From: Akebia trifoliata
Lineage: Eukaryota; Streptophyta; Magnoliopsida; Ranunculales; Lardizabalaceae
NCBI GenBank assembly: GCA_017979445.1
Contig: CM030710.1
Coordinates: 15,610,248-15,674,247, forward strand
Direction: 5' to 3'
Length of the DNA: 64,000 bases
A model generated the notes under the pieces. That model did no database searches. It was not told the origin of the DNA and worked only from the letters and a program-made list of their open reading frames with translations. The position numbers and the translations under genes were made by a program. Shown here piece by piece: positions 22,724-34,782 of this stretch (position 1 is the stretch's first letter; each line of letters opens with the position of its first letter).

Positions 22724-24304
22724 TGAAAGTTCCCTCGATCCGCGGGGTGCGCGGATCCGCTTTTGACCCTTGAGGTTTGGGAGTAGCCACCTAGTTATTG
22801 TGGTCTAGGAACCAAACTGACTCTAAAATGGATAAAAACTAATCTACTACAGAAAATCTGAATCCGGGGATCATGTTACGGGGTTGGAAGGTGTTAGGCA
22901 CCAACCCCGCCCGGCCATTGCCGGTCTCTACTTATCCCAAATAAATCTACATCGCTAACGACAACCCTAGATTAAAAAATAAAAAAAAAGCTTACCTTTG
23001 ATATGCAAAAGTGTTATTCCCTCAGATCTGGTGAAAACGGCTCCTTGTACCTTATTCCTTACTTCGTTCTATCTCCGGATCTGATTTCTGATCTCCGAGG
23101 TAAGATATCTCCTTCTTGGATCTGGGTGCTTCGAATTTGTTGTGGATTTTTGGGATATTTTTTAGAGGTTTTTGGGTGTTTTTTAGGCTAAAATCGGAAT
23201 AGGGGTGTTAGGGAAGGAGTTGGGACTCCAAAATTAGGGTTTTTGGGAGGTTATGGAGGCTTCTTCACCTACTTTTTCTAGGATTTTTTCTTTGATACGA
23301 AAATAGGGTGTGGAGGCTCCTATTTATAAAGTTTTTCAGAAGCATTAGGGTTTGATTAGGGTTTCTTTTAGGGTTTCAATTAGGGTTTCAATTAGAGTTT
23401 AGACTTTGGTCTTATGAGATGGACTTAGTCTTTAGGGTTTTAATTTAGGGTTTTGACTTTTAGTCTTATGAGATTGACTTGATTAGCTTAGATTAGGGTT
23501 TTGATTTAGGATTTTGACTTTTAGTCTTATGAGATTGACTTGATTAGTGTTTTGATTTAGGGTTTTGACTTTAGTCTTATGAGATTGACTTTAACACTTT
23601 GACTTTAGTCTTTCTTGGTTGACTTTAATGTTTTGACTTTAGCCTTACTTGACTTTGGTCTTACTTGATTGACTTTAATGTTTCACTTTACATTTTTTAA
23701 TGATTTATTTATTAATTTCAAAAATTTTAATTATTAAAGTTGTAAAATTACTATTTTGCCTTCGGAGAGGATTTTTTACGTTTTAAGTCATTTTTCGATG
23801 TTGTAGGATGTTTTGGAATCATTTTTTTGTAAGGAATTCAATGAGAATGTTAGTTTTTGTCATTTATGAAATTTTTGTGTGAAATGATTATGAATTTTAT
23901 GAGAGGTATTTTCGTAATTTTGTCATTTTTAGTGAAAATTGGCGAAGTGGTTTATTTGGTTTCGATTTATGGTTTTATATGTTTGAATGGGTCTTCCTAA
24001 GCGTAACGTAGGTTCTAGGGTTGTTTTGATGTTAGGGGTATTTTGGTAATTTGGTCATTTTTAGTGATTTTATCGTGAAGTTTCTTTTTGGTCTGCAATA
24101 TGATGATTTCTACGTTTCTGGGATCGTATTTTCCTAGCGTAGCGTGGTTTTTAAGGTTTTGTCAGTTCGAGATACCTAATCCAGATTTCTGAAACACATC
24201 TGGTGACAAAATAAAGTACTGGAATAAACATCCATCATTAGGAACCGTTGCGATCGGGTGGACGAGTTGATTAATCAGGCGAGTGCAAAAATGGGGTGTC
24301 TACA
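22724..24304 (-). repeat. Tat-A 5' LTR
   Basis: 1581 bp, the same length as the 3' LTR. The sense TATA box TATAAATAG is at 23320-23328. It differs from the 3' LTR at scattered sites, for example GTTCC for GCGCC at its left end and a 2-bp A-run indel near 22980. Confidence 0.92.
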
Positions 24305-24965
24305 GCAGGCTTTTTTCCTTTTTTTTTCTTTGCGCTGATTATTGTCAAAGTTGTCCTTTCAAATTTTCAACCTTGCGAGTTGCCTTAAATTTTGCCTAAG
24401 TTGCCTTTTTCGGATTTTCAACCTAGCAGGCTTTTTCCTTTTTTTTTTATGGAATTACTATTTGATCATGCTTTGCTATCTTCCTTGACTTTTTGCACGG
24501 TTCATAGGAGGACTTTTATAGGTAAGCTTAGGACTGGGTATAAAAAAGAAGTGGATTTGAGGCTCAAAAATCCAAATGCCCCTTGTGTGGCATTTCCTTT
24601 TAAATTGTTTTCTCTTTCCTTGAATTTTCTTCCCCATTTTGGATGATATTTCTTTTTTTCTTTTGAATTTTTTTTTATGATATTTTTTTTTTAATTTTTT
24701 TAATTTTTTGTGTGGGAAAAATAGATTTTTTATTTTGATGTGGTCGGACCTGAAGTAACTTCTCAAGTTGCCTACGTACCCCAGAATTTTGGGATCAGAC
24801 CAAAACGTAATTCGAATTTTTTCTTCCCTTAGGCTAGGTGATCGGGCTAAGAAATAAAAAGGTATATATATATATTTATTTTTTTTTGAAAATGGTTGCA
24901 AAGGGCTAAGAAAGGAGATATTGAACTAGGTAGCAGGAAAATTGATTCGACCAAATATGGCATCC
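24305..24965 (-). other. Tat-B 3' UTR, part beyond the Tat-A insertion
   Basis: It continues the Tat-B 3' UTR after the GCAGG duplication. It holds two more hairpin repeats: CAAAGTTG/CAACCTTG (about 24349-24394) and CTAAGTTG/CAACCTAG (about 24407-24428). A T-rich stretch and the 'gtggtcggacctgaagtaac' block follow. No gene is seen. Confidence 0.7.
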
Positions 24966-25437
24966 TTAAATATAGTACTGCTTGATCTGGTCAAGGTTGA
25001 TTGGTTCTAGTAGTTCAATTATATCATGATCTTGAAGTCTGACAGCTTTTCCAATAATATTTTCTTTAATAATGAATGGACCTTCCCAATTAGGTTTGAA
25101 CTTCCCTCTGGGGTTAAAAATAAAAGATAGGTGCTCGATTATCTTTGAGTACCAAATCCTCGACTTGTAAGTGACGAGCCCTAACCTTCTTATCAAACGT
25201 GAGAGTGACTCTTCTTTAATAAGTTTGCACGTGGCACAGAACTCTAAGTTGTTTTCTTCAATCAAATTTAGTTCCTCGTATCCACAGACCCAATCTACCT
25301 CTGGCAACTGACTTTCCAACAAGACCTTGAGAGACAGGATTTCCATTTTAACTGGCAAGACTACTTCTATATCATATATTCGAGAGTAGAGAATAGCTCC
25401 AATGGAAGACTACATTGAAGTATGATGTGCCCCTAGT
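24966..25437 (-). pseudogene. Tat-B integrase remnant, C-terminal part
   Basis: An open piece from 25358 down to 24966 (130 codons) matches the Tat-C integrase end: LLESQLPEVDWV, then a degraded middle, then RGKFKPNW.GPFIIKE and NLDQIKQYYI before the stop. The solo LTR 25438-27183 cuts the gene just upstream in sense; the earlier part resumes at 27184. Confidence 0.8.
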
Positions 25438-27183
25438 TGAAAGCGCCCTCGATCCGCGGGATGCGCGGATCCACTTTTGACCCTTGAGGTTTGGGAGTCG
25501 CCACCTAGTTATTACGGTCTAGGAACCGATCAATGACTCTAAACGAATAAAGAACTAATCTAGAACAGAAAAAAACTGAATTCGGGGATCATGTTACGGG
25601 ATTGGAAGGTGTTAGGCACCAATCCCGCCCGGCTAAAACCAGTCTCTACTAATTTTTCAAATAGGTTATATTGCTAAAATAAACCTAGATAATAAAAAAA
25701 GTAAGAAATTATACCTTTCCGATAGCAAAGACCTTGTTCCCTCAGATCCGACAAAAACGGCTCCTTATACCATATTCCTTGCTTCGTTCTATATTCGGAT
25801 TTGATTTCTGATCTCCGAGGTAAGGTATCTCTTTTTTTTATCTGGATTCTTCGAGTTTGTTATGGATTTTGGGGTGTTTTGGAAGGACTTTTAGGTGTTT
25901 TTTAGGCTAAAATCGAAGGAGGGATGTTAGGTAAGGAGTTGGGACTCCAAAACTAGGATTTATGGGAGGCTAGGGGAGCTTTTAGACCTACTTCTCCTAG
26001 GATTTATGATTTGATACGAAAATATGGTGTGAGCACCCCTATTTATAGAATTTTTTTAAGGGTTGATTTAGATAGAGTTAGTGTTTAATTAGAGTTCTTT
26101 TAGTTAAAGTTGTATTTTAGTTAGACTTGTTTTAGGTAGAGTTGTGTTTTAATTAGAATTATTTTAGGTGGAGTTGTGTTTTAGTTAGAACTCTATTAGA
26201 TAGAGTTATTATTTAATTAGAACTCTATTATGATTTTGACTTTTGGTCTTATTTGATTGACTTTTAATATTTTGATTTTAATCTTAATTGATTGACTTTT
26301 AATATCTTGACTTCAGTCTTGCTTAATTGACTTTAATTTTGACTTTAGTCTCACTTGATTGACTTTAATACCTTGACCTTAGTCTTGCTTGATTGACTTT
26401 AATTTTTTGGAGAACCCTCCTCTATTATATCTTTAATTCTTTGGACCCCCAAATGGAAGGGTCCTTAAAGAAATATCTCACGAACCCTCAACAATTTTTC
26501 ATGAGAGCCCGATTGATCGATTTTTTTAGTTCAAATTTTTAAATTAATTTCATTAATGTTTCACTTTAATCATTTAATTTTTTATTTATTAATTTCAAAA
26601 TTTTTAATTATGAAAATTGTGAAATTACCGTTTTGCCCCCGGAGAGGACTTTTCACGTTTTAAGTCGGTTTTTAATGTTCTAGGATGTTTTAGAATCGAT
26701 TTTTCGTAAGGAATTCAATGGAAATATTAGTTTGTGTCATTTATGAAATTTTTTATGTGAAATGGTTGTGAACTTTATGAGGGGCATTTTCGTAATTTTG
26801 TTGAATTCTGTGAAAATTGGTGAAATGATTTATTTGGTTCCAATTTGTTATTTTATGTGTTCGAAAGGATTTTCCTAATCGTAACGTAGGCTCTAGGGTT
26901 GTTTTGATATTAGGGGTATTTTGGTAATTTGATCATTTTTTAGTGATTTTTATCGTGAAGCTTCTTTTTGTTTGAAAAATGATGATTTCTAAGTTTCTGG
27001 GGTTATATTTTCCTAGTGTAATGTGGTTTCTACAATTTTATCAGATCAAGATACCTCATCCGGATTTTTGAGACATATCTGGAAACAAAATAAAGCGTTG
27101 GAATAATCATCCATCATTGGGAACCGTTGCGAGCGGGTTGACAATTTGATTAATCAGGCGAATGCAAAAATGGGGTGTCTACA
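25438..27183 (-). mobile_element. Solo Tat LTR inside the Tat-B integrase remnant
   Basis: 1746 bp, TGAAAGCGCC...GTGTCTACA, with perfect duplication CTAGT at 25433-25437 and 27184-27188. No primer site or polypurine tract flanks it. Tat-B integrase sequence lies on both sides, so it is a solo LTR. The sense TATA box is at 26039-26047. Confidence 0.93.
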
Positions 27184-28050
27184 CTAGTGTGAATGAAAGC
27201 TTCTCTAACCATTCCCGGTGCGATCGACACATTTTCATGATAATTATTTTGAGACTCTTATTAGTTATTTGCTTCAACCACTCCATTAATTTGAAGACGG
27301 TAAGAAGATGATGCTGGATCTTGAACTTTGAATAAAAAGTAATCCTTGACTTTGAAGTATGACCCGTTATCAGATATCAATCCCAAAGGTACCCTGTATT
27401 GACTTATGATAGCTACAGTGAGGACAACATTGAAACGTTTTGTAACATCTTCTTTGATCTCGTTGTGTTTTCATTTCATCGAGCGAGTATCTATTCCATG
27501 TCGGACAACACCCAAGCTTGCACCTAACATATCCTCACCAGACCACATGAACAAGTCTTTTGAAATTTCTGAGTAAATTCATTATCCCTTCGTGTTCCTC
27601 TTTAAGAATTATTTTCTATTCCGAGGTCAACGACCTTTGCTTTCTTGATTGAAAGTTATTGAGTCCGACCCTTATCTTCTTGTTCAGGAGAAAAATATAT
27701 CCTAGAAACCAGATTATTAGTTAATTCGTTAATGCGCTCGAGGTATTCAAAAATTTTCTTTATCCAATCAAATTCAGAAGGGATGACAGACACCTCTATG
27801 ACTCGACAAACTAACTCGACTCAACAGAAAAAATAGTTGACTATTGAGAAAACATGACCTTGCTGGATTGATAAAAAAATAAACTCGAACTAATCCAAAT
27901 GACTCATGAAAACTCAAGACAAGTAACAACAACGGGCTTGATTATGGACTGAGGACTCAAGACATTGCTTATAACGGCAAGACTGAAACACTATGATCTT
28001 CAGGGAATAACTGTGTAATTTTGAGAAATTATGAGATCATTTCTGATTGT
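27184..28050 (-). pseudogene. Tat-B integrase core fragment plus linker/gag-start relic
   Basis: 27184-27420 continues the integrase, matching 39830-40080 of Tat-C, but full of stops. From about 27495 the sequence matches the linker before RT (Tat-C 44234-44760), and at 28018-28036 it joins the gag start. The order and the junctions are those of Tat-A. RT, RNase H, protease and most of gag are absent. Confidence 0.75.
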
Positions 28051-29043
28051 TGACTTGATATTGACGTTTGTTCTAACTGACTGGATTTACAACCCTAGCT
28101 AGATGATGGACGATTGAGTTTAGGTACAATGATAACCCTGAAATCTAATTGAATGTGGATTTAATCAACTTTAGTGTTACCCCCTTAATAACATTTTAAA
28201 TGAATCCTGAGATTTTATTGAATTATGTGCACCAATCCATAAAAATTTTCATCCGTTCAATGATTATTCAGAAGGAAAATAATTTTATTATACTCTTGAA
28301 AATTATTGGAAAATAATGTTTTTATTATATAAAAATTTTCACAAATCTGATTATTTTTTACAACATATTTTGGTAATTTTCCAAGGCCCATGCAAAAATA
28401 GATTTTTTGTAGAAAACATATTTCAAAAATTTTCCATGCAAAAATAGATCTTTTGTAAATCATTTCCTTCATTTTCTTTTCTTTTGGAAAACATTTTTTC
28501 TTTGGAAAATATTTTTCATTTGGAAAACACTTTTCTTCTGAAACCATTTTTTTTTTATTAAAATGGATTAAAATCCGAATTAGAAAAGAGTTTGAATTCC
28601 ATTTTGATTCAAATGGATCGGCCCATAATGATTGTTAGATCGAGATGGACTGGGTCACTATGAATCATTGCAAAAAATAGATTTTTTATTGGGTTGGTAC
28701 ACCCATTTTAATCAGGTAAAACAAAACCTTAATCATTGAGGACAGCAAAATATTTTGATCTCATACGTACATTTTTATCTCATCATTCACATCATCACAT
28801 ACGTTCATCAATCACAAGGTCTCATTCAATAAATAACCCGAGAACACCCACGATAAGTTCGAGTCGTGACCTACAGGGAAGGTTTCTAGACTCTAAGCTT
28901 ACTATATGCAATGCATTTTTATCTAGCCACCCTTGCCCAAGTACACCTATATACCAGACAGTACGTGGTGACTTGGTTTGATATACCGTATAGGTGATAA
29001 TCTAAAACTTCAACTCACTTCTCTGAAGTCAAAAACAGTCAAT

Positions 29044-29200
29044 TTAATCCCCAGTTGAGAGGTGGCGTACGATACTGAGCAAGGGCCCACTTAAATACCT
29101 CTCGTCTAGAATAGACGTAGTCTATCCCCCTCATACAGTAGGGTACAGCGGGGTAGGATCTCGCTTAGGCACCGATTTTGATCAAGAAATGCAATTGATG
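29044..29200 (-). other. Leader block shared by Tat and Athila-like elements (Tat-B copy)
   Basis: Same block as 20983-21134, with AGGATCTCGC in place of AGATCTTGC. The ATAGAC/GTCTAT inverted repeat is kept. Confidence 0.65.
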
Positions 29201-30039
29201 TGCTTAGATTATCTTTGATATACCTATGGGTACAAGTCAAGAGTTGTAGCTTTCATAAATGGTTTGGCATCCCACGAAGGGACCGACCACGTACTAGTAC
29301 TACGTTGGCAATCGGGACATGTGACTGTGTGGCTTACAATAAGTCAAAGGCTCAGGTCGCTCTAGCCTAGGTGCATCGATATACCTTTCAAAGTCACCTG
29401 ATTAGACGGTACTGATGCCCCAGTTAGATATACCCTAAGGTACGTGACTGCAGTTGTGGTTTTCATGAATGATGTCGCATCTTCGAAGAGACCGGGCCAC
29501 GCACTAGTGCCACATTGACTATATGGGACGTGCAAGCGTGCAAAGCAATAAACGTGCTAGTGGTGTGTGCAAAATAGGGTGGGGTGTGCCCGGGGCCTTT
29601 TCCAAACACTGGGCCCATGGGCCTGATCATACCATCATAACATTGATACCATATAAACATGAATCAAAATAAACATTATTCCAATCACATTATTAAAGAT
29701 ACGCACATCAAACCTATCAAAATCATGGCAACATTAGATAGGCAATTGAGACAACGAATAATAATTGGATCCAATCATTGGCACAAGCTCATTATTTTTA
29801 GTCCAAACCAAGGATATTCTTTTTATGGTCCAATCAAGGATAGTTTTGGGTGACCCGAAATAAATTAAGGCTTCAATGAACATTAAATTGAATATAGTTG
29901 TTGTGATTTGGAGTGATGAATTCCCTTTTTTTTTTAAATTAAAAAAAAAACTAATTGATTTTAAAGAAAAGAAATTCTTTTTTTTTTTTGAGTTGCCAAC
30001 ACACAATTTTTTATTGCTGCCAAAACATCCAACATGGCG

Positions 30040-30260
30040 TCAGCACACACACAACACTCATTTTTTTTCGTATATGTTGCTGCCTAGCAACACACAACAA
30101 CAACAGCAACACACAACACGCAACAGCAACACCCAACAGCAACAACAACACCCAACAACAACAACACAACAGCAACACCCAACAGCAACACATAACAACA
30201 ACACCCAACAGCACTAGCACATTTTTTTTTTTTTTTGTTGCTGCCAACAACACACAACAG
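30040..30260. repeat. CAACA/CAACAG microsatellite
   Basis: Irregular repeats of 'caacaacacccaacagcaac' on this strand. They create long low-complexity reading frames on both strands (runs of H, N, Q, T or of C, L, V) that should not be taken as genes. Confidence 0.9.
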
Positions 30261-30734
30261 CATATTTTTTTTTTAGAAGAAAAGAAAAAAATAATATGCT
30301 GTCAAAGGTCAAATCGACACATACCTAATGAACAACCAATCAAATTTTCTTCTCTTATGTATACCATCAAGGAACAAATCAGCACACACCCAAAACTTTT
30401 TTTTAAAAAAAAGGACAGATCTAGATTAAAAAAAAATAGAAAATAAAAAAAACAAATAAATAAATAAATAAAAATTTGATCCTATAATCATTATTCTACT
30501 ATCAACAAAAATCACATCTTTGCAATCTTGCATTATTTTGGGTCATCTTAAACGACCCTCAATTGAACCACAGAAATAATACTTGATTGAACCAAAATAA
30601 TATGCTAAAAAAATTGCTGAGAGAATATAATACAAACCTAAAAAATAAACGAGTCAAATAAACTTTAAAAAAAAAAATAGGTCTAAACGGCAATGTTCCC
30701 ATACTTGGGGTTTTTCAAGTTTAATCCTCAAAAG

Positions 30735-30752
30735 TCTCCAGCGGAGTCGCCA
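30735..30752 (-). other. Primer-binding site of Tat-B
   Basis: The sense strand reads TGGCGACTCCGCTGGAGA, one base after the 5' LTR. Compare 22705-22722. Confidence 0.75.
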
Positions 30753-30753
30753 C

Positions 30754-32485
30754 TGAAAGCGCCCTCGATCCGCGGGTGCGCGGATCCACTTTTAACCTTT
30801 GAGGTTTGGGAGTCGCCACCTAGTTATTACGGTCTAGGAACCGAACTTTGACTCTAAAAGATAAATAAACTAATCTACGAAAGAAAAATACGAGTCCGGG
30901 GATCACGTTACGGGATTGGAAGGTGTTAGGCACCAATCCCGCCCGGCAAACGCTGGTCTCTACTAATTTCCAAATAAAATTACATTGCTAACAAAACCTA
31001 AATAATAATAAAAAATAAAAATACTCACCTTTTCTGAACGCAACGATTTTGTTCCCTCAGATCTGATAGAATAGCTCATCGTGTAGTATTCCTTGCTTTG
31101 TTTTGTCTCCGGATCTGATCTCTGAGCTCCGAGACAAGGTATCTCTTTCTTAAATCTGGATTCTTCGAATTTGTTTATGGATTTCTGGGTGTTTTTGAAG
31201 GGCTTCTAGGTGCTTTTTGAGCTAAAGTTGAGGTAGGGGTGTTAGGTAAGGAGTTAGGGCTTCAAGATTAGGGTTTATGGGAGGCTAGGGAAGCTGTTTG
31301 ACCTACTTCTCTTAGGTTTTATGATTTTTACGAAAATAGGGTGTGAGGACCACCCTTATTTATAGATTTTTTTAAGGGTTGATTTAGATAGAATTAGTAT
31401 TCAATTAGAATTCTTTTAGTTAGAGTTGTATTTTAGTTAGAATTATTTTAGGTAGAGTAGTATTTTAATTAGAATTGTTTTAGGTATAGTTATATTTTAG
31501 TTAGAATTCTATTAAATATAGTTATTATTTAATTAGAACTCTATTAGGATTTTGACTTTTGGTCTTATTTGATTGACTTTAAGATTTTGACTTTAGTCTT
31601 ACTTGATTGACTTTAATATCTTGACTTTAGTCTTACTTAATTGACTTTAATTTTGACTTTAGTCTTACTTGATTGACTTTAGTCTTGCTTGATTGACTTT
31701 AATTTTTTGGAGAACTCTCCCTCAATTATATCTTTAATTCTTTGGATCCCCAAATGGAGGAGTCCTTGAAGAAATATCTTGGCAACCCTCAACAATTTTG
31801 CTTGAGAACCTGATTGATCGATTTTTTTAGCTTAAAATTTTAAATTAATTTTATTAATGTTTCACTTTAATTATTTAATATTTTATTTATTAATTTTCAA
31901 ATTTTTAATTATAAAAATTGTGAAATTACCGTTTTGCCCTCGGAGAGGACTTTTTCGCATTTTAAGTCGGTTTTTTATGTTCTAGGATGTTTTAGAATCG
32001 ATTTTTCGTAAGGAATTCAATGAAAATATTGGTTTGTGTCCTTTATGAGATTTTTTGTGTGAAATGGTCGTGAACTTTATGAGGGGCATTTTCATAATTT
32101 TGTCAAATTCTATGAAAATTGGCGAAATGATTTATTTGGTTTCGATTTATTATTTTATGTGTTCGAAAGGATTTTCCTAAGCGTAATGTAGGCTCTAGGG
32201 ATATTTTAAGTTTAGGGGTATTTTGGTAATTTGGTCATTTTTTAGGGATTTTTATTGTGAAGCTTCTTTTTGTTTGAAAAATGATGATTTCTAAGCTTTT
32301 GGGGTTATATTTTCCTGGCGTAGCGTGGTTTCTACAGTTTTGTTAATTTGAGATACCTCATCCGGATTTCTGAAACATATATGGTAACAAAATAAAGCAT
32401 TGGAATAATCATCCATCATTGGGAACCGTTGCGATCAAGTTGACGAGTTGATTAATCAGGTGGATACAAAAATGGGGTGTCTACA
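30754..32485 (-). repeat. Tat-B 5' LTR
   Basis: 1732 bp, close to the 3' LTR at 10450-12191. It is bounded by the primer site on one side and the ATTAT duplication (32486-32490) on the other. The TATA equivalent reads TATAAATAA at 31356-31364. Confidence 0.92.
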
Positions 32486-32490
32486 ATTAT

Positions 32491-32607
32491 ACATAAATAA
32501 TTTCATAAATCTAATTACGTGTGTTTCTTGTGTAGAAAATTAGCATTTTGGAGTCCAAATCTCAAGGTAAAAGTATTTGGGCCCACTTTGGAATGCCCTA
32601 ATCCTTT
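32491..32607 (+). mobile_element. Right fragment of the Ath-2-type LTR split by Tat-B
   Basis: It aligns with about 53427-53560 ('aaatctaattacgtgt', 'gggcccactttggaatgccc'). The rest of that LTR is missing: the sequence changes to LINE at about 32608, so the LTR was truncated. Confidence 0.8.
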
Positions 32608-33232
32608 AGAGTGTATCATATTCTATTGTGGTTAATGGTACGATATAGTGCTTCTTTGGAGGATTGCATGGTTTGAAGCAACGGGATCCCTTCTCTTTTA
32701 GTTTATTTACCATCATGAAGAAGGCTTGAGACAAGGTTTAAACACCTTAGTTGACTTTGGGAAAAGAGAGAGGTTAGATATTTTAAGGAAAAGATAAGTC
32801 CCTAACCATCTTCTTTTTGCAGGCGACCTTATTATCTTTTCCTAGGCTGCAAAAAGGTCTTTGAAATCAATTAAAGATTTCTTTCTAGACTATTGTAAAG
32901 CCTCTAGCCAATATGTGAGTCTCGAAAAAGCAACTTCTTTGGGGCCAAGCACATGGATGAAATGAAAATTTCTTTCATCAAATAAGCTTTGGGTTTTACC
33001 CAAGCACCACCTCCAACAAACTATATTGGTGTTCCTTTAGTTTCTAGAAGGGTGAGCAGAAACATGTGCACTAACTTGGTCTCTAAATTTCGAGAAAGAT
33101 GGAAGGATGGAAAACAAAAATGCTATCAAAATGAGGAAGATTAACACTATTATATCATGTCATATTTTTCATTCTAATATACTTGACCTCCATTCTCCCC
33201 AATCCAAAGATTGTTTATCTCGTGTTTGAATT
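32608..33232 (+). pseudogene. LINE reverse transcriptase remnant, second part
   Basis: It continues the LINE from 10301. In broken frames it shows YSIVVNGT, then a GLKQ.DP motif (family form GLRQGDP), then HLLFAGDLIIFS near 32808, where the family has FADD (here AGD). A KSIKDFF..YCKAS.Q.VSLEKA helix and a later WK.K.LS.AGR-like stretch near 33100 follow. Multiple stops are present. It is cut at 33233 by Tat-D. Confidence 0.75.
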
Positions 33233-34782
33233 TGAAAGCGCCCTCAATCCACAGAAATGGATCCGATTTATTTTTTTGGGAGTCATCACTCAATTTTAAG
33301 GTCTAGGAATCAAAAAATGACTCAAAATAGACAATAAACACATAACCACGAAGAGATTATGGGTACAGGGATCAGATTACAAGATCGGAAGGTATTAGGC
33401 ACCAATCTCGCCTGATGAAAACGGTCTCTACTCTTTCCAAAAATTTATATTACAAAATAGCCTAAATCTTGAATAAACATAAAAAAATTACCTTTATTTT
33501 TACTTAAGTGATTGTGACGATTTATTCCCTTAAAAACTGATGGTAAGCGTTCCTCGTGCAAATCTTTTCGATTTGACCTTACTTCTAGATCTATTCCCGA
33601 TCTCTGAGATAAGATTTTCTTCTTCTGGATCTAAATATTTTTTGATTTTTTCAGGTGTTTTTTAAGGTTTCTAGGTATTTTTAGGTTGAAAACTAGGGCT
33701 TGGGGGTTAAGTATTGACTCGTGACTCTAGATTTAAGATTTTGAGAATATTTTGGAGAGTTTTTGACCTTTGTTACCTAAGATTTCTCAAAACCTACGAG
33801 AATTAATGGTAGAGTTCCCTTTTTAAAAAGTTTTGTTAATAAGATTAGGGTTTGATTAGGTTTCTTAGAGATATAATCTATCTCTAACTAATCTCTTAAG
33901 TGATTTAGATAAGGTTTTTTTAAGTTTTATTTGGATTTTGATTTTTTGACTTACGTAGAATGAATTTTTTTAATTTTGGAGAACCCCCCCCCCCACTGGA
34001 GGGTTTTTTATTAAATTATTTTCAATTCTTTGGGACCCTCGATGGAAGGTTCTTTATTAAATATCAGGTAGGTCCCACTTGAATAAATAGGTCGTCACTT
34101 GAAATTTGACCCATGTGCTTAATTAATTGAATTTATCTGTTCGACAATTATAATTTGATTTACTAAGATTTTACTTTGCGTTAATTAATATTTTAATTAT
34201 TAGTTTCAGATTTTTAATTTCAAGGTTGGAAAATTATCGTTTTGTCCTCAAAAGGACTTCTGAGTTAGGATGTCATTTTTAAACATTTTGGAATATTTCA
34301 TAATCCATTTTTGTAAGAAATTCAATGAAAATATTGGTTTGTGTCACTTGTGACTTTTTGACGTGAAATGATTGTCGATCATATGAAAGGCATTTTTGTA
34401 ATTTTGTCAAATTTTGAAAAAATTGGCGAAATAGTTTATTTGGTTTTAGTTTGTTGGTTTATGTGTTCGAAAGTTCCTAAACGTAATGTAGCCTCTAAGA
34501 ATGTTCTGGTATTAGGAGTATTTTGGTAATTTGATCATTTTTTAATGATTTTTCTCATAAAGCTTATTTTAGTCTCAAAATGATGATTTATATGTTTTGG
34601 ATCCTATTTTCTTAACATAGTGAGGTTTCTAAAGTTTGTTTGCTTGAAATATCTCATATGAGATTTGAAAACACATCTAGTAACACCAATAAAACTTTAG
34701 AATATTCATCCACCATTGAGAATTACCGTAATCGAGTTTATGACTTGATTAATCAAGCAAATGCAAAAATGGGGTGTCTATA
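33233..34782 (-). repeat. Tat-D 3' LTR, diverged
   Basis: 1550 bp, TGAAAGCGCC...GTGTCTATA (terminal CA mutated to TA). It is more diverged than the other Tat LTRs. It is followed by a polypurine tract at 34783-34797 and 3' UTR, so it is a 3' LTR in minus-strand sense. A run of ten C is at about 33987-33996. The rest of Tat-D lies beyond Tat-C and is not seen in this window. Confidence 0.85.

Larger units (their letters stand above)
13973..24304 (-). mobile_element. Tat-A: youngest nested Tat element, non-autonomous, complete with both LTRs
   Basis: The two LTRs are both 1581 bp (13973-15553 and 22724-24304), differ by only a few percent by eye, and are flanked by the perfect duplication GCAGG (13968-13972 and 24305-24309). 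Full length is 10,332 bp. In minus-strand order it carries a primer site, a long leader (with a 192-bp triplication), a gag start fused to the PR-RT linker, an integrase remnant, hairpin-repeat arrays in the 3' UTR and a polypurine tract. It has no RT, protease or complete gag, so it cannot have moved by itself. The insertion target is Tat-B's 3' UTR. Confidence 0.92.
28051..30734 (-). other. Tat-B leader (5' UTR)
   Basis: Collinear with the Tat-A leader, including the block shared with Ath-2 (29044-29200) and the twin palindromes (29291-29300 and 29501-29510). In place of Tat-A's 192-bp triplication it has a CAACA-rich microsatellite (30040-30260) and A-rich runs. ORF1 is missing. Confidence 0.75.
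10450..32485 (-). mobile_element. Tat-B: LTR retrotransposon, non-autonomous, with two nested insertions
   Basis: It is bounded by LTRs 10450-12191 (3' LTR in sense) and 30754-32485 (5' LTR), with the perfect duplication ATTAT at 10445-10449 and 32486-32490. Inside, in minus-strand order, are primer site, leader, a gag-start/linker remnant, an integrase remnant, a hairpin-rich 3' UTR and polypurine tract. ORF1, most of gag, protease, RT and RNase H are missing. It is interrupted by Tat-A (13973-24304) and by a solo LTR (25438-27183). Without these, about 10.0 kb remains. It inserted into an Ath-2-type LTR that itself lies in a LINE. Confidence 0.9.

Noticed and set aside
22724..24304. Reading the Tat LTRs as plus-strand elements
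   Set aside because: Primer sites lie left of the right-hand LTRs, polypurine tracts lie right of the left-hand LTRs, and all coding remnants and TATA boxes read on the minus strand.
29876..30446. Reading frames on both strands rich in H, N, Q, T or in C, L, V
   Set aside because: Produced by the CAACA microsatellite and T or A runs in the Tat-B leader.
32486..33232. Possible host gene exon between Tat-B and Tat-D
   Set aside because: The translation in broken frames matches a LINE reverse transcriptase and joins the remnant at 9843-10301.
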